Assembly (NCBI GenBank): GCA_964428355.1
Contig: CAYRYU010000005.1
Coordinates: 1-64,000 of the forward strand
Origin: CAYRYU01 sp964428355
GTDB taxonomy: Bacteria; Muiribacteriota; Ozemobacteria; Ozemobacterales; Ozemobacteraceae
Length of the DNA stretch: 64,000 nt
Direction: 5' to 3'
A program made the position numbers and the translations under genes. Each line of letters starts with the position of its first letter. Position 1 is the stretch's first letter. The notes beneath the pieces are model-generated. The model was not told where the DNA came from, made no database searches, and saw only the letters and a program-made list of their open reading frames with translations. Positions 7,628-17,125 of this stretch are shown here, piece after piece.

Positions 7628-9809
7628 AGAAATTGGGGATTCCGGAAGGGGAGTATGGGAGAAAGCGGAAGCCTTCTGGGGAACTTTCAGCGAGAAGGGG
7701 GATGTGATTCGGGAGTTGGCGGATCAGGCGGGAATTGGGTTCGTCGCCAAGGTCGAGGGCGACGATGGTTTCCTGGGAGAGAGGATCGGCCGAATTCAGG
7801 CGAACCACTTCCCAGGAGTTGATCGAGAACGATTCAGGGCGGTTTCGCCTGCTGGATTCGATCGCCCGTGTGATCGCCGAGGTCAGGCCCACGCTGTCAC
7901 CCGGGGTGAGCGAGGCGACAAATGCTCCCAGTGAGTGGAAATCGAGGGAATCATTCCCCAAAATCGTCATCAACTCAGGCCCGGGAACCCCAAGCCGGGC
8001 CAACCTGACTCCGATGGTTTTCCTGACCCGGGTGGGGTTTGCGAGGAAGACGATGGCTGGAGAGGGCTTCTCCGAAGCAAGAAACCTCTGGAATGCACCA
8101 TCGATATGCCAATAGGAGTTCCCTAAAAGGGACCAGACCTGGTTCGTGATTACCACCAGGGAAAAAACCATCCCGATCACGGCCCAGCGTCGGGCGAGAT
8201 CGCCCAGCCCTCCGTTCCGGAGCCGGTCCAGCAGGAGCGCCACTCCAAGAGAAGCCGCCGGGAGGAGGCCGAAAAAGTATCTGGGACCGTAACAGAAGTC
8301 CTGATAATAGTAGATTCCGTAGACCCCGATGGTCAAAGCGGCATGGATCGCCAGAAATCCCTCGAGCGCAGCGCGCTGGGGATCATTGTCGCGGGCCCCA
8401 AGGAGCCAGATCCCGGAGAAGCCACCGATAATACCGCCGAAAGCGAAGACCCCAAACCCGAGGATGTTGTCCAGGCTGTTGAAGAAGGATTCGCGGAGCC
8501 CATCCAGCGAAAAATTCCGAACCACCCTCTGGGCCTGCCGGACCATTTGCATCGCATCCCCGGAATGAACCTGGGACAATCGTGATTGAAGAAGGAACAA
8601 GGCCCCGACGAGCAACGAGAGGACAGCCAGTAGAAGAATCCTTCGCGTCCAGGTTCCGCCGGTTCGCAGTATCTGAACCACCCCCGCCAGTACCAGCACC
8701 GCGCCATCGACTCGCCTGGTCATCAGGGAAATCCCAGCTGAAAGGCCTGCCAAGAGTATTCCGGATCTGTGCATTCCCCGATGCAGCAGGCAAAGGCCAT
8801 GCAAAAAAACGGCCACGACGGTCAGCGAGAGCATGTGGTTCATCCGGCCTGAAGCCATGAAGCAGAAGAAGGGTGAAGTTCCCAGCAGGAAAACGAAATC
8901 ATCGGAAACTCCCCTGGAATGGGTCTGACCGATCGTCCGGTGAAGGATGAACAGCGAAAGCAACCCGAGCAAGGGATTGACCAGGCCTGTCCCAAGGAAC
9001 CGCCCCACCAGAAGCCAGACCATCACGAGTCCGGGTTGGTAGGTGGAGAACAGCCGCTTGCCGTCGTCGGCCATCTTTTCATCAGGGGCAAATGACCTGA
9101 GACACGGATTGGGCGGAGCGGAAACCCGACCGTCGGAAAGAAGCCTGAGATGCCAGTCCTGGATGATCTCGTCATCGACGTGAGGTATGTTCTCAAGCAC
9201 GAAGAACTGGATTCCGATGGCAACCGCAAGGAACACCACCGGAAGGGTCCGTGCAAGCCGTCCCGGAAAGGTTCCAACCGCCTCCCCTCGAGCCCATGGT
9301 TCCGGTCTGTTGGGAAAAGCAGCCAGAAGCCATCGGAAAAAGGCGAACGCGAGAAACCCCCTGGAGACATCGAGCATCAGCATTATCGCAGAGAGAGCAG
9401 TGCCTTCGGGAACGAATCGGAAGCCGCTGTTGTTGTCCATCAGGCGCTGGGGAAGCAGCAACAGAACAGTGAGTGCAATCCCCCCGCTCTTTCCGAGAAT
9501 GGGGGACAAGCGATCCTGGATATCCCGGAAAGCTTTCGCAGGATTCGTTCCTCCCGCCAGCAGAAAAGATGCCGCGAGAAGGAGAAAGGTCGCGAACTCA
9601 GCTTTTCCGTTCCCTTCCTCAACCAGGAAGGTGGCGAAGCCCGGATGCCACTGGATCCCGGAAGTCGCCAGATGGGCGGTTCCCAACAGGAGAGCAGCCA
9701 GGACGGCCAGACCTGCCGTCCACGGATGGCGACATGTCACATTTTCGCCAGGATGGCGAAGAACTTCGGGACCTCTCCCACGGGAATTCGCGATAGCTTC
9801 CTCAGCCAA
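7626..9809 (-). CDS. GT-C fold membrane glycosyltransferase-like protein
   Basis: Encodes 727 residues with about a dozen hydrophobic segments across the first 570 residues and a soluble C-terminal part. The first large extracytoplasmic loop carries HVDDEIIQDWHL, the acidic (D)DE motif typical of PMT/ArnT-like GT-C enzymes that use lipid-linked sugars. YYYQDFCYGPRYFFGLLPA is also typical of this superfamily. It would sit in the cytoplasmic membrane and glycosylate lipid or protein on the outer face; donor and acceptor are unknown. The start is TTG at 9809, supported by GAGGAGAG six bases upstream. The 3' end runs into the palindromic element, and the last codons form a second palindrome (7619-7638) with the element terminus. 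Confidence 0.75.
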   Translation of the reverse strand: MAEEAIANSRGRGPEVLRHPGENVTCRHPWTAGLAVLAALLLGTAHLATSGIQWHPGFATFLVEEGNGKAEFATFLLLAASFLLAGGTNPAKAFRDIQDRLSPILGKSGGIALTVLLLLPQRLMDNNSGFRFVPEGTALSAIMLMLDVSRGFLAFAFFRWLLAAFPNRPEPWARGEAVGTFPGRLARTLPVVFLAVAIGIQFFVLENIPHVDDEIIQDWHLRLLSDGRVSAPPNPCLRSFAPDEKMADDGKRLFSTYQPGLVMVWLLVGRFLGTGLVNPLLGLLSLFILHRTIGQTHSRGVSDDFVFLLGTSPFFCFMASGRMNHMLSLTVVAVFLHGLCLLHRGMHRSGILLAGLSAGISLMTRRVDGAVLVLAGVVQILRTGGTWTRRILLLAVLSLLVGALFLLQSRLSQVHSGDAMQMVRQAQRVVRNFSLDGLRESFFNSLDNILGFGVFAFGGIIGGFSGIWLLGARDNDPQRAALEGFLAIHAALTIGVYGIYYYQDFCYGPRYFFGLLPAASLGVALLLDRLRNGGLGDLARRWAVIGMVFSLVVITNQVWSLLGNSYWHIDGAFQRFLASEKPSPAIVFLANPTRVRKTIGVRLARLGVPGPELMTILGNDSLDFHSLGAFVASLTPGDSVGLTSAITRAIESSRRNRPESFSINSWEVVRLNSADPLSQETIVALDLGDEPNSRLIRQLPNHIPLLAESSPEGFRFLPYSPSGIPNF

Positions 9810-10000
9810 TATCTCTCCTCAACCGGAACGCGTGAGACCGGGAAATCCCGAAAGCGGCGAGATGTCGCCCCCTGCGTTCGCCTCCGGTTCCCCGGGGACC
9901 GTCGAAACGTCGAAACGTCCAGGCGTCCTTGCCTTCCGGGAAACAGTGATGTCGTTCCAACATTATCACAAGCGGAGACTCCCCACCACAGCCACCCGAT

Positions 10001-10261
10001 TCAAGTCCTACGGATGGGGTTTCGTCGGATCACCACGAGCGTCCGGTCATCGGATAGCGGGGTTCCACCGGTGAAACCATCGATCCTGTCAAGGACCCCG
10101 CGGATGAGCTCCCCGGAGTCCAGTTCCCGGGTGACCTTCCAGACTTCGTCGACGACCTTCGCAAAACCGTCGAAATCGAGGGGTTTTCCTTCGGGCCCGG
10201 GACTTCTGCGAAATTGGTCAAAAAGGAGCAAAAACCCTTGGAATTTTCCCTCCGACCCCAC
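10001..10261 (-). pseudogene. C-terminal remnant of SpoIIE/PPM-type serine phosphatase
   Basis: This 86-codon frame reads GFLLLFDQFRRSPGPEGKPL, then ELIRGVLDRIDGFTGG, then LSDDRTLVVIRR. These match in order the last third of SpoIIE/RsbU-type phosphatases (GxLLLYTDG, then the terminal DDxTLxVxR with a metal-binding Asp). The rest of the domain is missing: an in-frame TAG lies just upstream of the GTG at 10261, and the promoter of the macroglobulin gene follows directly. The TDG Asp region is changed to FDQ. I read it as a decayed gene fragment. The flanking stretches 9810-10000 and 10262-10313 show no other gene. Confidence 0.55.
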
Positions 10262-10313
10262 CGGATCGTTTCCTTTCCGATTCTAACATGCAGGGGCACC
10301 AGTTCAAGGTGGT

Positions 10314-10342
10314 TTGCTTAAACCGGAACCCCGGTTTATACT
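10314..10342 (+). promoter_or_regulatory. candidate sigma70-type promoter with internal palindrome (macroglobulin gene)
   Basis: TTGCTT (10314-10319) and TATACT (10337-10342) are separated by exactly 17 bp. The spacer is nearly filled by a perfect dyad: TAAACCGG (10319-10326), loop AACC, CCGGTTTA (10331-10338). A dyad between the two promoter boxes is a typical place for an operator. The ATG lies at 10375 behind GGGGAGG. The -35 box matches only TTG of the consensus, so the promoter call is moderate. Confidence 0.45.
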
Positions 10343-10374
10343 TCTTCCAACTCACAAAGGGGAGGCGCGGGATA

Positions 10375-13300
10375 ATGAATTGTTCACGTTTTCGGTGGTT
10401 GTTTTCTATCGCACTATGTTTGGTTTTCCTCCAGGGATCGGCCTACTGTCAAGGTCTCGGCGTCCAAACCCGGATGGCGATCACGGGAGATTACCAGCCT
10501 CGCGAGTGGAGCCTGCGGTTCGAGTTCACCGAACCGGTATCGGTCCTGGATTTCTCACGCCATCTCACATGCCTTCTGGACGACAAGTCCGTCCAGTACC
10601 GTGTGGTCAACGCCACCGACACGAACGGCGAAACCCTTCCAGTCCCTTTGCCCAGCGAACGCAAGATTTTCGTCATCGAGCCCAAGGAAGTCCCGGAACC
10701 CGGTTCCGATGTGGTTATCCGGCTTTCGAAGGCTCTTTCCGCCGCTGACAGGAAATCCACCCTCGCCACGGATGTCGAGGTCATCTTCTTCACCAGGGAT
10801 GTCGTCGAAATCGAAGATGTGGATCCGTATTTTTCCTCGAGCGATGACCGCGGAGTCAGGGTCAAGGTCAGCCGCAAGATCGACGCGGATTCCCTGAAAA
10901 AGCAGGTCCGGCTCTTTCCTCCCGTCGGGAAAGTCACCGTCAAGGAGTATGCCAGCGATGACCTGCATTTCTCGATTTCGGGGAATTTCGAGACCGCCAG
11001 GAAATACAACTTCACGATCAAGGGCGGACATGTCGAAGGTGAGGATTTCCTGTTCCCCCATTTCGAACGGGAGTTCGTCGCCGCCGGCCCGCAGCCAACG
11101 ATCCGGTTCGAATCCGACCGGGCGGTAATGGAACTAAAGGGACGGCAACTGGTTCCGGTCTCCCTGGTCAACGTCTCCCAGATCAGGTGCCAGATCACCC
11201 GGATTCCGCCGTTGTTTTCCCCCGAGTTCGCTGCCATGTCCCTGCTCACCGAAAACGATTCCCGGCGCCCCAAATCCAGCGAGAGGATGCGTGCCGCCGA
11301 CGAGACCGAAACGGAACTGGCTTCGGAAGCATTCCAAGCCGAACAGAAGATGGTCGAGGGGATCAAGCGCCTTGGCGACCTTAAAAAGCTCCCACCGCTC
11401 CAGGGGAACTCCCTCCCGCTTTTCCTTGACGAGTTCCAACAGTCCAACGAAGCCTTCATCGCCCCGTCCGTCGCCGACAAGCTGAGCCGTCTGTCTCTCC
11501 CGCTGACTTTCCGAAGCAATCCCGAAAAGGGCGGAGCGTTCCTCCTCCAGCTGTTCGACGCAGGCAAGGAGCAGAAAAGCTGCACCAGCAGGCTGTTCCA
11601 GCTCACGGACCTTTCGATCACATACAAATTCAGCGAGAAGAACCTCCTCTTCTGGGTAACCTCCCTCGAGAGCGCGAAGCCGGTTGCCAACGCCGCCATC
11701 ATGGTTTTTTCCGCGGACGACAAGCGGCTCTTCCTCGGCCGCACCGACAAGGACGGGTTGCTCGTCGCCAACGAGGGAACCAGCTTCCCCGCCCTGGTCA
11801 CGGATGGTGATTCCTTCGAGGTTTCCTCGGCCACCCTTCGGATACCCGATACCGTCATCGCGATCGCCTCCACCGAGGGCGACAGCTGTTTCATCCAGCT
11901 GGATTCCAACAGGTTCCGACCTTTCTCGGTCACCCAGAACGTTCCCGGAAAAATCAGCCTCAAGGACCGAAACGCTAACGTGTTCACCGAACGCGGGATC
12001 TACAAGCCCGGTGAAACGGTTTTCTGGAAGGCCACCCTCCGGAAGTACCAGGACAACCAGATTCTTCCTCCGGCGGGAGACGAGGTCATCGTCGAGATCG
12101 TCAACTCACGTGAAGAGAAGATAGTCGACACCACCGCTATCCTCAACGAGTTCGGGACCTGTTCCGGTTCCCTGACCCTCAAGGAATTCGCCCCTCTCGG
12201 CGAATACACGATTTTCATAAAGGGGAAGGTCCCCGTCAGGAAACCCGATTCGAATGAGGAAAAATCGCCGTGGGATTCTCTGTTCAAGAAGAACCCCGTT
12301 CAAGGGACCTCCCCGGAAAAAGCGTCCCGTCGTTCAAGAGACGATGACGAAAATGACAAGGATGATGAAAAGGTCATCAGCTTTGCCCAAACCGGATTCC
12401 AGGTCCAGTTTTTCGAACCGCCCCGGCACTTCGTGAACATCTCGACCCAGAAAAAGTCACGGGAGAATGCATCCATCGTCGGCCATAAGACGATGGAGGA
12501 CTATCTCGAATGCCTGGTCGAAGCGAAGTATTACACCGGAGGACCGGTTCGCCACGGGAAGGTCCGCTGGACCGCGACGGTCGTTCCCACCGAGTTCGAC
12601 GTGACCGGTTACGAGGGTTTCTACTTCGGGTTCAACGGCTCCAGCCGGATGCTGATCGAGTCGGGGGAGTCGGTCCTCGACAAGGACGGAAAGCTGACCG
12701 TCTCCTTCCCGCTCGACAAAGCTCTTATGGCCGGCCTCCACGGCGTGGAGATCTCGGCGACAGTCATGGACGTGGACGCAAGACCCGCGACCAAGGTCGA
12801 GATCTACGAACCCCAAGCGCCTTTCCGGGTCGGTTTCGTTCCGCTTCCCAACCGTATCTACGAGGGAGACGAAAGCTCGCTGAAGGTCATAATCGTGGGC
12901 CAGAACGGTCAGAAGGTGACCAACGGCTCGGTGAGGCTCGAGATCCTCAGGAAGAGATATTTCTACACGCAGAAGCGCGACGATGACGGCAACATCTTCT
13001 ACCACTGGTCGAACGGCTGGTTGAAGACCCTGACGAGCGAACAACCGATCCGCGATGGGTATGCCTCCTTCGACCTGGTTTTCGACGACTCGGGTGACTA
13101 CCAGCTCCAGGCGATCTTCTCCACTCCCGACGGCGAGTATCTCTGCAACAGGGAAATCGAGGTCGGATACGTCGGGTACTACGATGACGACGAGGACAGC
13201 AACAAGAAGAGACGGAGCGACGCCGAGATCATCCTGGCCTGTTCCAGGAGTGAAGCCGCGGTCAACGATCCCGTCCGGATCGATTTTTCCGTCACCCGAC

Positions 13301-15053
13301 CCGCTACCCATGCACTGGTTACGAGCGAGCGGGACGGGATTTTCGAGTACCGGGTGGTTCCGGTTGCGGGACGTCACGGTTCCGCCGAGTTCAAGCTCAA
13401 GCCGGAGAACCGCCCCAACACGTTCCTCACGGTCACCATCCCCACGGGACGGTCGGCCTTCCCCACCTACCGCAGCCAGATCGACACGAGCCTTCCGCGG
13501 GTCTTTTACGGGGTAACGAGCGTGAGGGTCCAGGATTCGATCAAGACCCTGACTGCGTCAATCATCGGGGAAGATGGAAAACCCGGGGACAGCCCCCTCC
13601 ACGGACGTCCCGCGGAGACCAAGAAGGTATTCTTCGAGCTTCTGAACGATCAGAAGAAAGGCGTCGAGGTCGAAATGGCCGTCTGCGTGGTTGACGAGGC
13701 GGTCCTCGCCCTGACGGGGTATGTGACCCCGACTCTGGCGGCCCTGGCGAACTTTTCCCTCCCGCTTTCGGTTTTCACCGGTGACCTCAGATTCTCCCTG
13801 ATCACCCAGGACCTGTTCAAACTCTTCGCGACCCATTCCCTCACGGGCGGCGACGGCGGGGCGGGCGCGATCTCCTCCGACATCGCGCTGAGAAAGGATT
13901 TCCGCCCTGTCGCATACTGGAATCCGGCCCTGATGACCGACCAGAACGGGAAGGCCCAGATCGAGTTCAAGCTTCCCGACACCACAACCTCCTACCGGAT
14001 CTACCTGGTGGCACTCGACAAGGGAAGCTCGTTCTGCTCGGCCGAACGCCAGATGGTCGTGACCAAGGAGTTCTTCCTGCAACCGGGGATGCCACGTTTC
14101 CTGACGGTGGGAGATTCCGCCCTCTTCCCGCTTTCCGCATGCAACAAGACGGAGAACCCCGGCCAGGCGAAACTGAACATCCTCGAATGCAAGAATGTCG
14201 CGGCAAAACTGACCGAGCCGCTGGCCAACCTGACCCCGATGGCAAACACCCCGGTGAAGGTTTCCCTCGAAGCCGACAACGGCCCCGGCCAGGGAAGCCT
14301 CATCTTCTCGGGCGAGTTCGGCGCGTTCAAGGATGCCATCCTTGGCACCCTGCCGGTCTTTCCCAAGCACATCCTGGTACGAAGGGCGAAGTTCGGGCAT
14401 TTCACGGGGAGTTCCGATGTCTCGATCGACCTTCCAGATGACATTCTCACGCTTGACCCGCTCGAAAGAAAGGGAACCCTGAAAGCCGTCATGGCCGTCT
14501 CGGGTTCCCCCTGGAGCAAACTCACCCCCAGCATCCGGTATCTGCTCCAGTATCCCTACGGCTGCGTCGAGCAGACCAGCTCCGGGATCATCCCCCTGGC
14601 GGGCCTGCGGAAACTCGCCGCCGAGGGCCTCATTCCCGGCCTGACCGTCGAGGAGGTGGACAAGTTCCTCAAGCCCGGAATCAACCGGCTCCTCAAGATG
14701 CAGACCTACCGCGGGGGCTTCTCCTACTGGCCGGGACAGCGTCTGGTGAACTGGTGGGGAACCCAGTATGCCACGTTCGCGCTCATGGCCTCCAAGGAAG
14801 CCGGATATGACGTCCCCGAGGACCGTCTGGAGAAGGCCACAACATATATCAAGAACGGTCTCTTCGGCGAGGAGAAATTCGGATGGGGCCACGATCATCC
14901 GATCTACGAGCTTTCAGCGGTGAACCTCGCGCTGGCCAAAACCCTTACCAACGCCAATCTCGAGGTTCTCATGAGCGGGTTCGACAAGAAGGACAACGAG
15001 TCGAAGGCGATCCTCCTCTGGGCGGCCTCGCTGATCAAGATGCATCCCCCCGC
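10375..15053 (+). CDS. alpha-2-macroglobulin family protein, 5' part (interrupted by scaffold gap)
   Basis: This is the main part of a gene that, after removing the gap and the 55-bp duplication, encodes about 1879 residues (10375-16169). The start ATG is preceded by GGGGAGG. A signal peptide (about 1-26) is followed by macroglobulin domains, including a MG2-like TERGIYKPGETVFWKATL and the A2M segment FRPVAYWNPALMTD. The bacterial thioester motif PYGCVEQTSS has Cys1397 and Gln1400. The alpha/alpha toroid thioester domain (RGGFSYWPGQRLVNWWGTQY) follows. Such proteins sit in the periplasm and trap attacking proteases covalently. Acidic inserts (SRDDDENDKDDEK, YYDDDEDSNKK) may bind Ca2+; this is inference. 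The neighbouring PBP1C gene is the classical partner. No clear lipobox is seen (SAYC). Confidence 0.93.
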
Positions 15054-15208
15054 NNNNNNNNNNNNNNNNNNNNNNNNNNNNNNNNNNNNNNNNNNNNNNN
15101 NNNNNNNNNNNNNNNNNNNNNNNNNNNNNNNNNNNNNNNNNNNNNNNNNNNNNAGTCGAAGGCGATCCTCCTCTGGGCGGCCTCGCTGATCAAGATGCAT
15201 CCCCCCGC
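14999..15208. other. scaffold gap (100 N) flanked by identical 55-bp sequences
   Basis: Positions 15054-15153 are N. The 55 bases before it (14999-15053) are identical to the 55 after it (15154-15208). This is the signature of two contigs that overlap by one assembly k-mer and were joined with a default 100-N spacer. Removing 155 bases restores a single open frame across the macroglobulin gene. Confidence 0.93.
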
Positions 15209-16169
15209 AAAACTCAAGGAAATGGCCTCGAAGCTGAAGCCTGACCTGTCACCGTCCAGAACCTACTGGTACGATTCCGGGACCCGTGACATAGCACTTT
15301 CCCTGATAGTCACGATGCTGGCAGACCCGACCTCGAAAAAGGCGGACGAGTATTCCGCTCTTCTGCTAGACCGCGTCCGACATGACGGCCGTTGGAACTC
15401 GACCGCCGACACGGGCTGGTGTCTCATGGCCCTGGGTCGGTATTTCCAGGCCAAAGACGTCTCGGTTCCTTCCGAGATGAAGGTCAAAGTCGTTCAGGCC
15501 GACAAGCCCGCAACCGAGGTGACCTTGGCCAAGAACGTCCCCCAGGTTGTCGAGTTGGATGCCGAGGCCCTCGCCAAGCAGAAGAAGGTCCGGATCGAGG
15601 GCCCCGCAGGGAAGATGGTCAGCTGGAGTCTCGACGTGACGTATCCGGAAACCGCGTCGAGGTCCGAAGACCTCAATCACGGGTTCCGGGTCGAGAAGAA
15701 GGTCAAGAACCTGAACGGAAGCGAGGAGATCCGCGTGGGCGACCTTCTCAAGGTCACGGTCGAGTTCGAAGACGACAGCTACAGGCGGGGCGATTACGGC
15801 CGGATGGAATACCTCGCTCTCGAGGATCCGATTCCCGCAGGATTCATGGGGATCAACGCGGCACTCAAGACCGAAGGAAGGCCTGTTCCCAGCGGCGATG
15901 ACGACTCCGACGAAGACGAGGACGAATGGTACTCACACTGGGAGGACGGGGCATACACCCTCGATCCCGACCATTTTGAGATGCACGACGACAAGATCCT
16001 GGCCTTCAAGGATTCGCTCTGGAGTTCGCGGTTCCGGTTCACCTACTTCGCCCGCGCGATCTGCGAAGGCGATTTCTGGTTGCGCCCCACGCGGGTCTCC
16101 CTGATGTACGACCCCGAGTGCTTCGGCCTGACCCAGGGGATGAAGATCAAGGTCCTCCCCGCCAAGTAG
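15154..16169 (+). CDS. alpha-2-macroglobulin family protein, 3' part
   Basis: This continues the macroglobulin gene after the gap; its first 55 bases repeat the end of the left part. It encodes the rest of the thioester-domain toroid (STADTGWCLMALGRYF is a typical TED helix) and the C-terminal receptor-binding-like beta domain (VGDLLKVTVEFEDDSYRRGDYGRMEYLALEDPIPAGF). A strongly acidic loop, GDDDSDEDEDEW, interrupts that last domain. As assembled it is in another frame from the left part only because the insertion of 100 N plus 55 bp equals 2 modulo 3. It is therefore not a separate gene and not a frameshift mutation. A strong terminator follows 13 bp after the stop. Confidence 0.92.
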
Positions 16170-16182
16170 TCTCAACCGGTTC

Positions 16183-16212
16183 AAAAGGGGCGGAATCTTC
16201 CGCCCCTTTTTC
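16183..16212 (+). terminator. Rho-independent terminator after the macroglobulin gene
   Basis: A perfect 13-bp stem, AAAAGGGGCGGAA (16183-16195) and TTCCGCCCCTTTT (16198-16210), has a 2-nt loop within the symmetric core (TC) and ends in a T-run. It lies right after the macroglobulin stop codon and before the metallopeptidase gene, so these two genes probably have separate transcripts. Confidence 0.92.
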
Positions 16213-16279
16213 TTTCTGGGATGATTCCCAAGTCCGGCTTTATTGAGTACAATTGGACAATACTCTTGTGGGGGCTGAT

Positions 16280-17047
16280 ATGATGAAAATGGGAAGGCTG
16301 CTTCTGGCCCTGGTGATTGGGGCGGGCCTGCTGTTTCCGGCCGAGTCCCGGGGAACACCCTTCGATGAAGCAGGAATCCGCGTCGAGCGGGACTCCCCCG
16401 TTGGTGCCCGCCCCGGCGAGGCGGCGACCGGGTTTTCCACCGAAACCACAGCATCCACGACGACGGAAACCGCTTCTCCTTCCGCCCAGCCGGAAAAGAT
16501 GCCATACGAAAACATCCCCGACGACCCCTTCGGCTACCTCGCAAAGCGGGGAGTCAAGCTCGAACCCAGTTCGGGACGCAACGCATGGACCTTGGAAGAG
16601 GCCGGTTGGATCGCCGGTTTCATATCGACACTTCCCGATTCGTTCGTGAAGTGCACGAAGAAGATCAAGAAGGACTCATGGATGATCGGCAATCCGGCGG
16701 GCAAGGTATTCTTCTGGTCCACCGATACCGTTCACGTCTACAGGCGCGCAATGAGCGGCGGGAACGGCTTTCTCCAGGTTCTTGCCCACGAGATGATGCA
16801 TGCCTACAGTCTCCAGAACAAGGACTTCGAAAGGGATTGGAAGAAGACGTTCTGGCCGAAGGGAAAACCTGAGCCCGCTTCCGTCAGCGCATACGGAAAC
16901 ACGAACTTCCGCGAAGACATGGCGGAATCCTTCCGGACCATGATGTGGGAAACCTGGACCATCGACCAGAACCCCACCCGCAAGACTTTCCTCCTGGAGT
17001 GGTGGAAAAGGAACGGGGGCGGGAAGGGCCCATTCGGCTGGTTGTAG
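16280..17047 (+). CDS. secreted HExxH zinc metallopeptidase-like protein
   Basis: Encodes 255 residues from the ATG at 16280, which has a GGGGG ribosome-site-like run upstream. A signal peptide (MMKMGRLLLALVIGAGLLFPAES) precedes a low-complexity Thr/Ser/Ala/Pro stretch (about 40-75). The C-terminal half carries LAHEMMHAYS, an HExxH zinc site (His170, Glu171, His174), and downstream REDMAESF (Asp213, Glu216), which could give the third ligand as in gluzincin-type enzymes. It is likely an exported peptidase or cell-wall hydrolase; I do not recognise the precise family. It lies between the macroglobulin and PBP1C genes, 78 bp before PBP1C on the same strand. A hairpin, CCGTTGC/GCAACGG (17062-17079), sits in that 78-bp gap but lacks a T-run. 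Confidence 0.7.
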   Translation: MMKMGRLLLALVIGAGLLFPAESRGTPFDEAGIRVERDSPVGARPGEAATGFSTETTASTTTETASPSAQPEKMPYENIPDDPFGYLAKRGVKLEPSSGRNAWTLEEAGWIAGFISTLPDSFVKCTKKIKKDSWMIGNPAGKVFFWSTDTVHVYRRAMSGGNGFLQVLAHEMMHAYSLQNKDFERDWKKTFWPKGKPEPASVSAYGNTNFREDMAESFRTMMWETWTIDQNPTRKTFLLEWWKRNGGGKGPFGWL

Positions 17048-17125
17048 ATCTTCCCCCAGTGCCGTTGCGCCCGCAACGGGAGAATGGTAAGGTACCCCGG
17101 CGGGCAGATGCCTGCGGAGGTATCG

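Noticed and set aside
14883..16169. Apparent separate gene or frameshift in the second half of the macroglobulin
   Set aside because: The frame change is produced by 100 N plus a duplicated 55-mer; collapsing these restores one frame.
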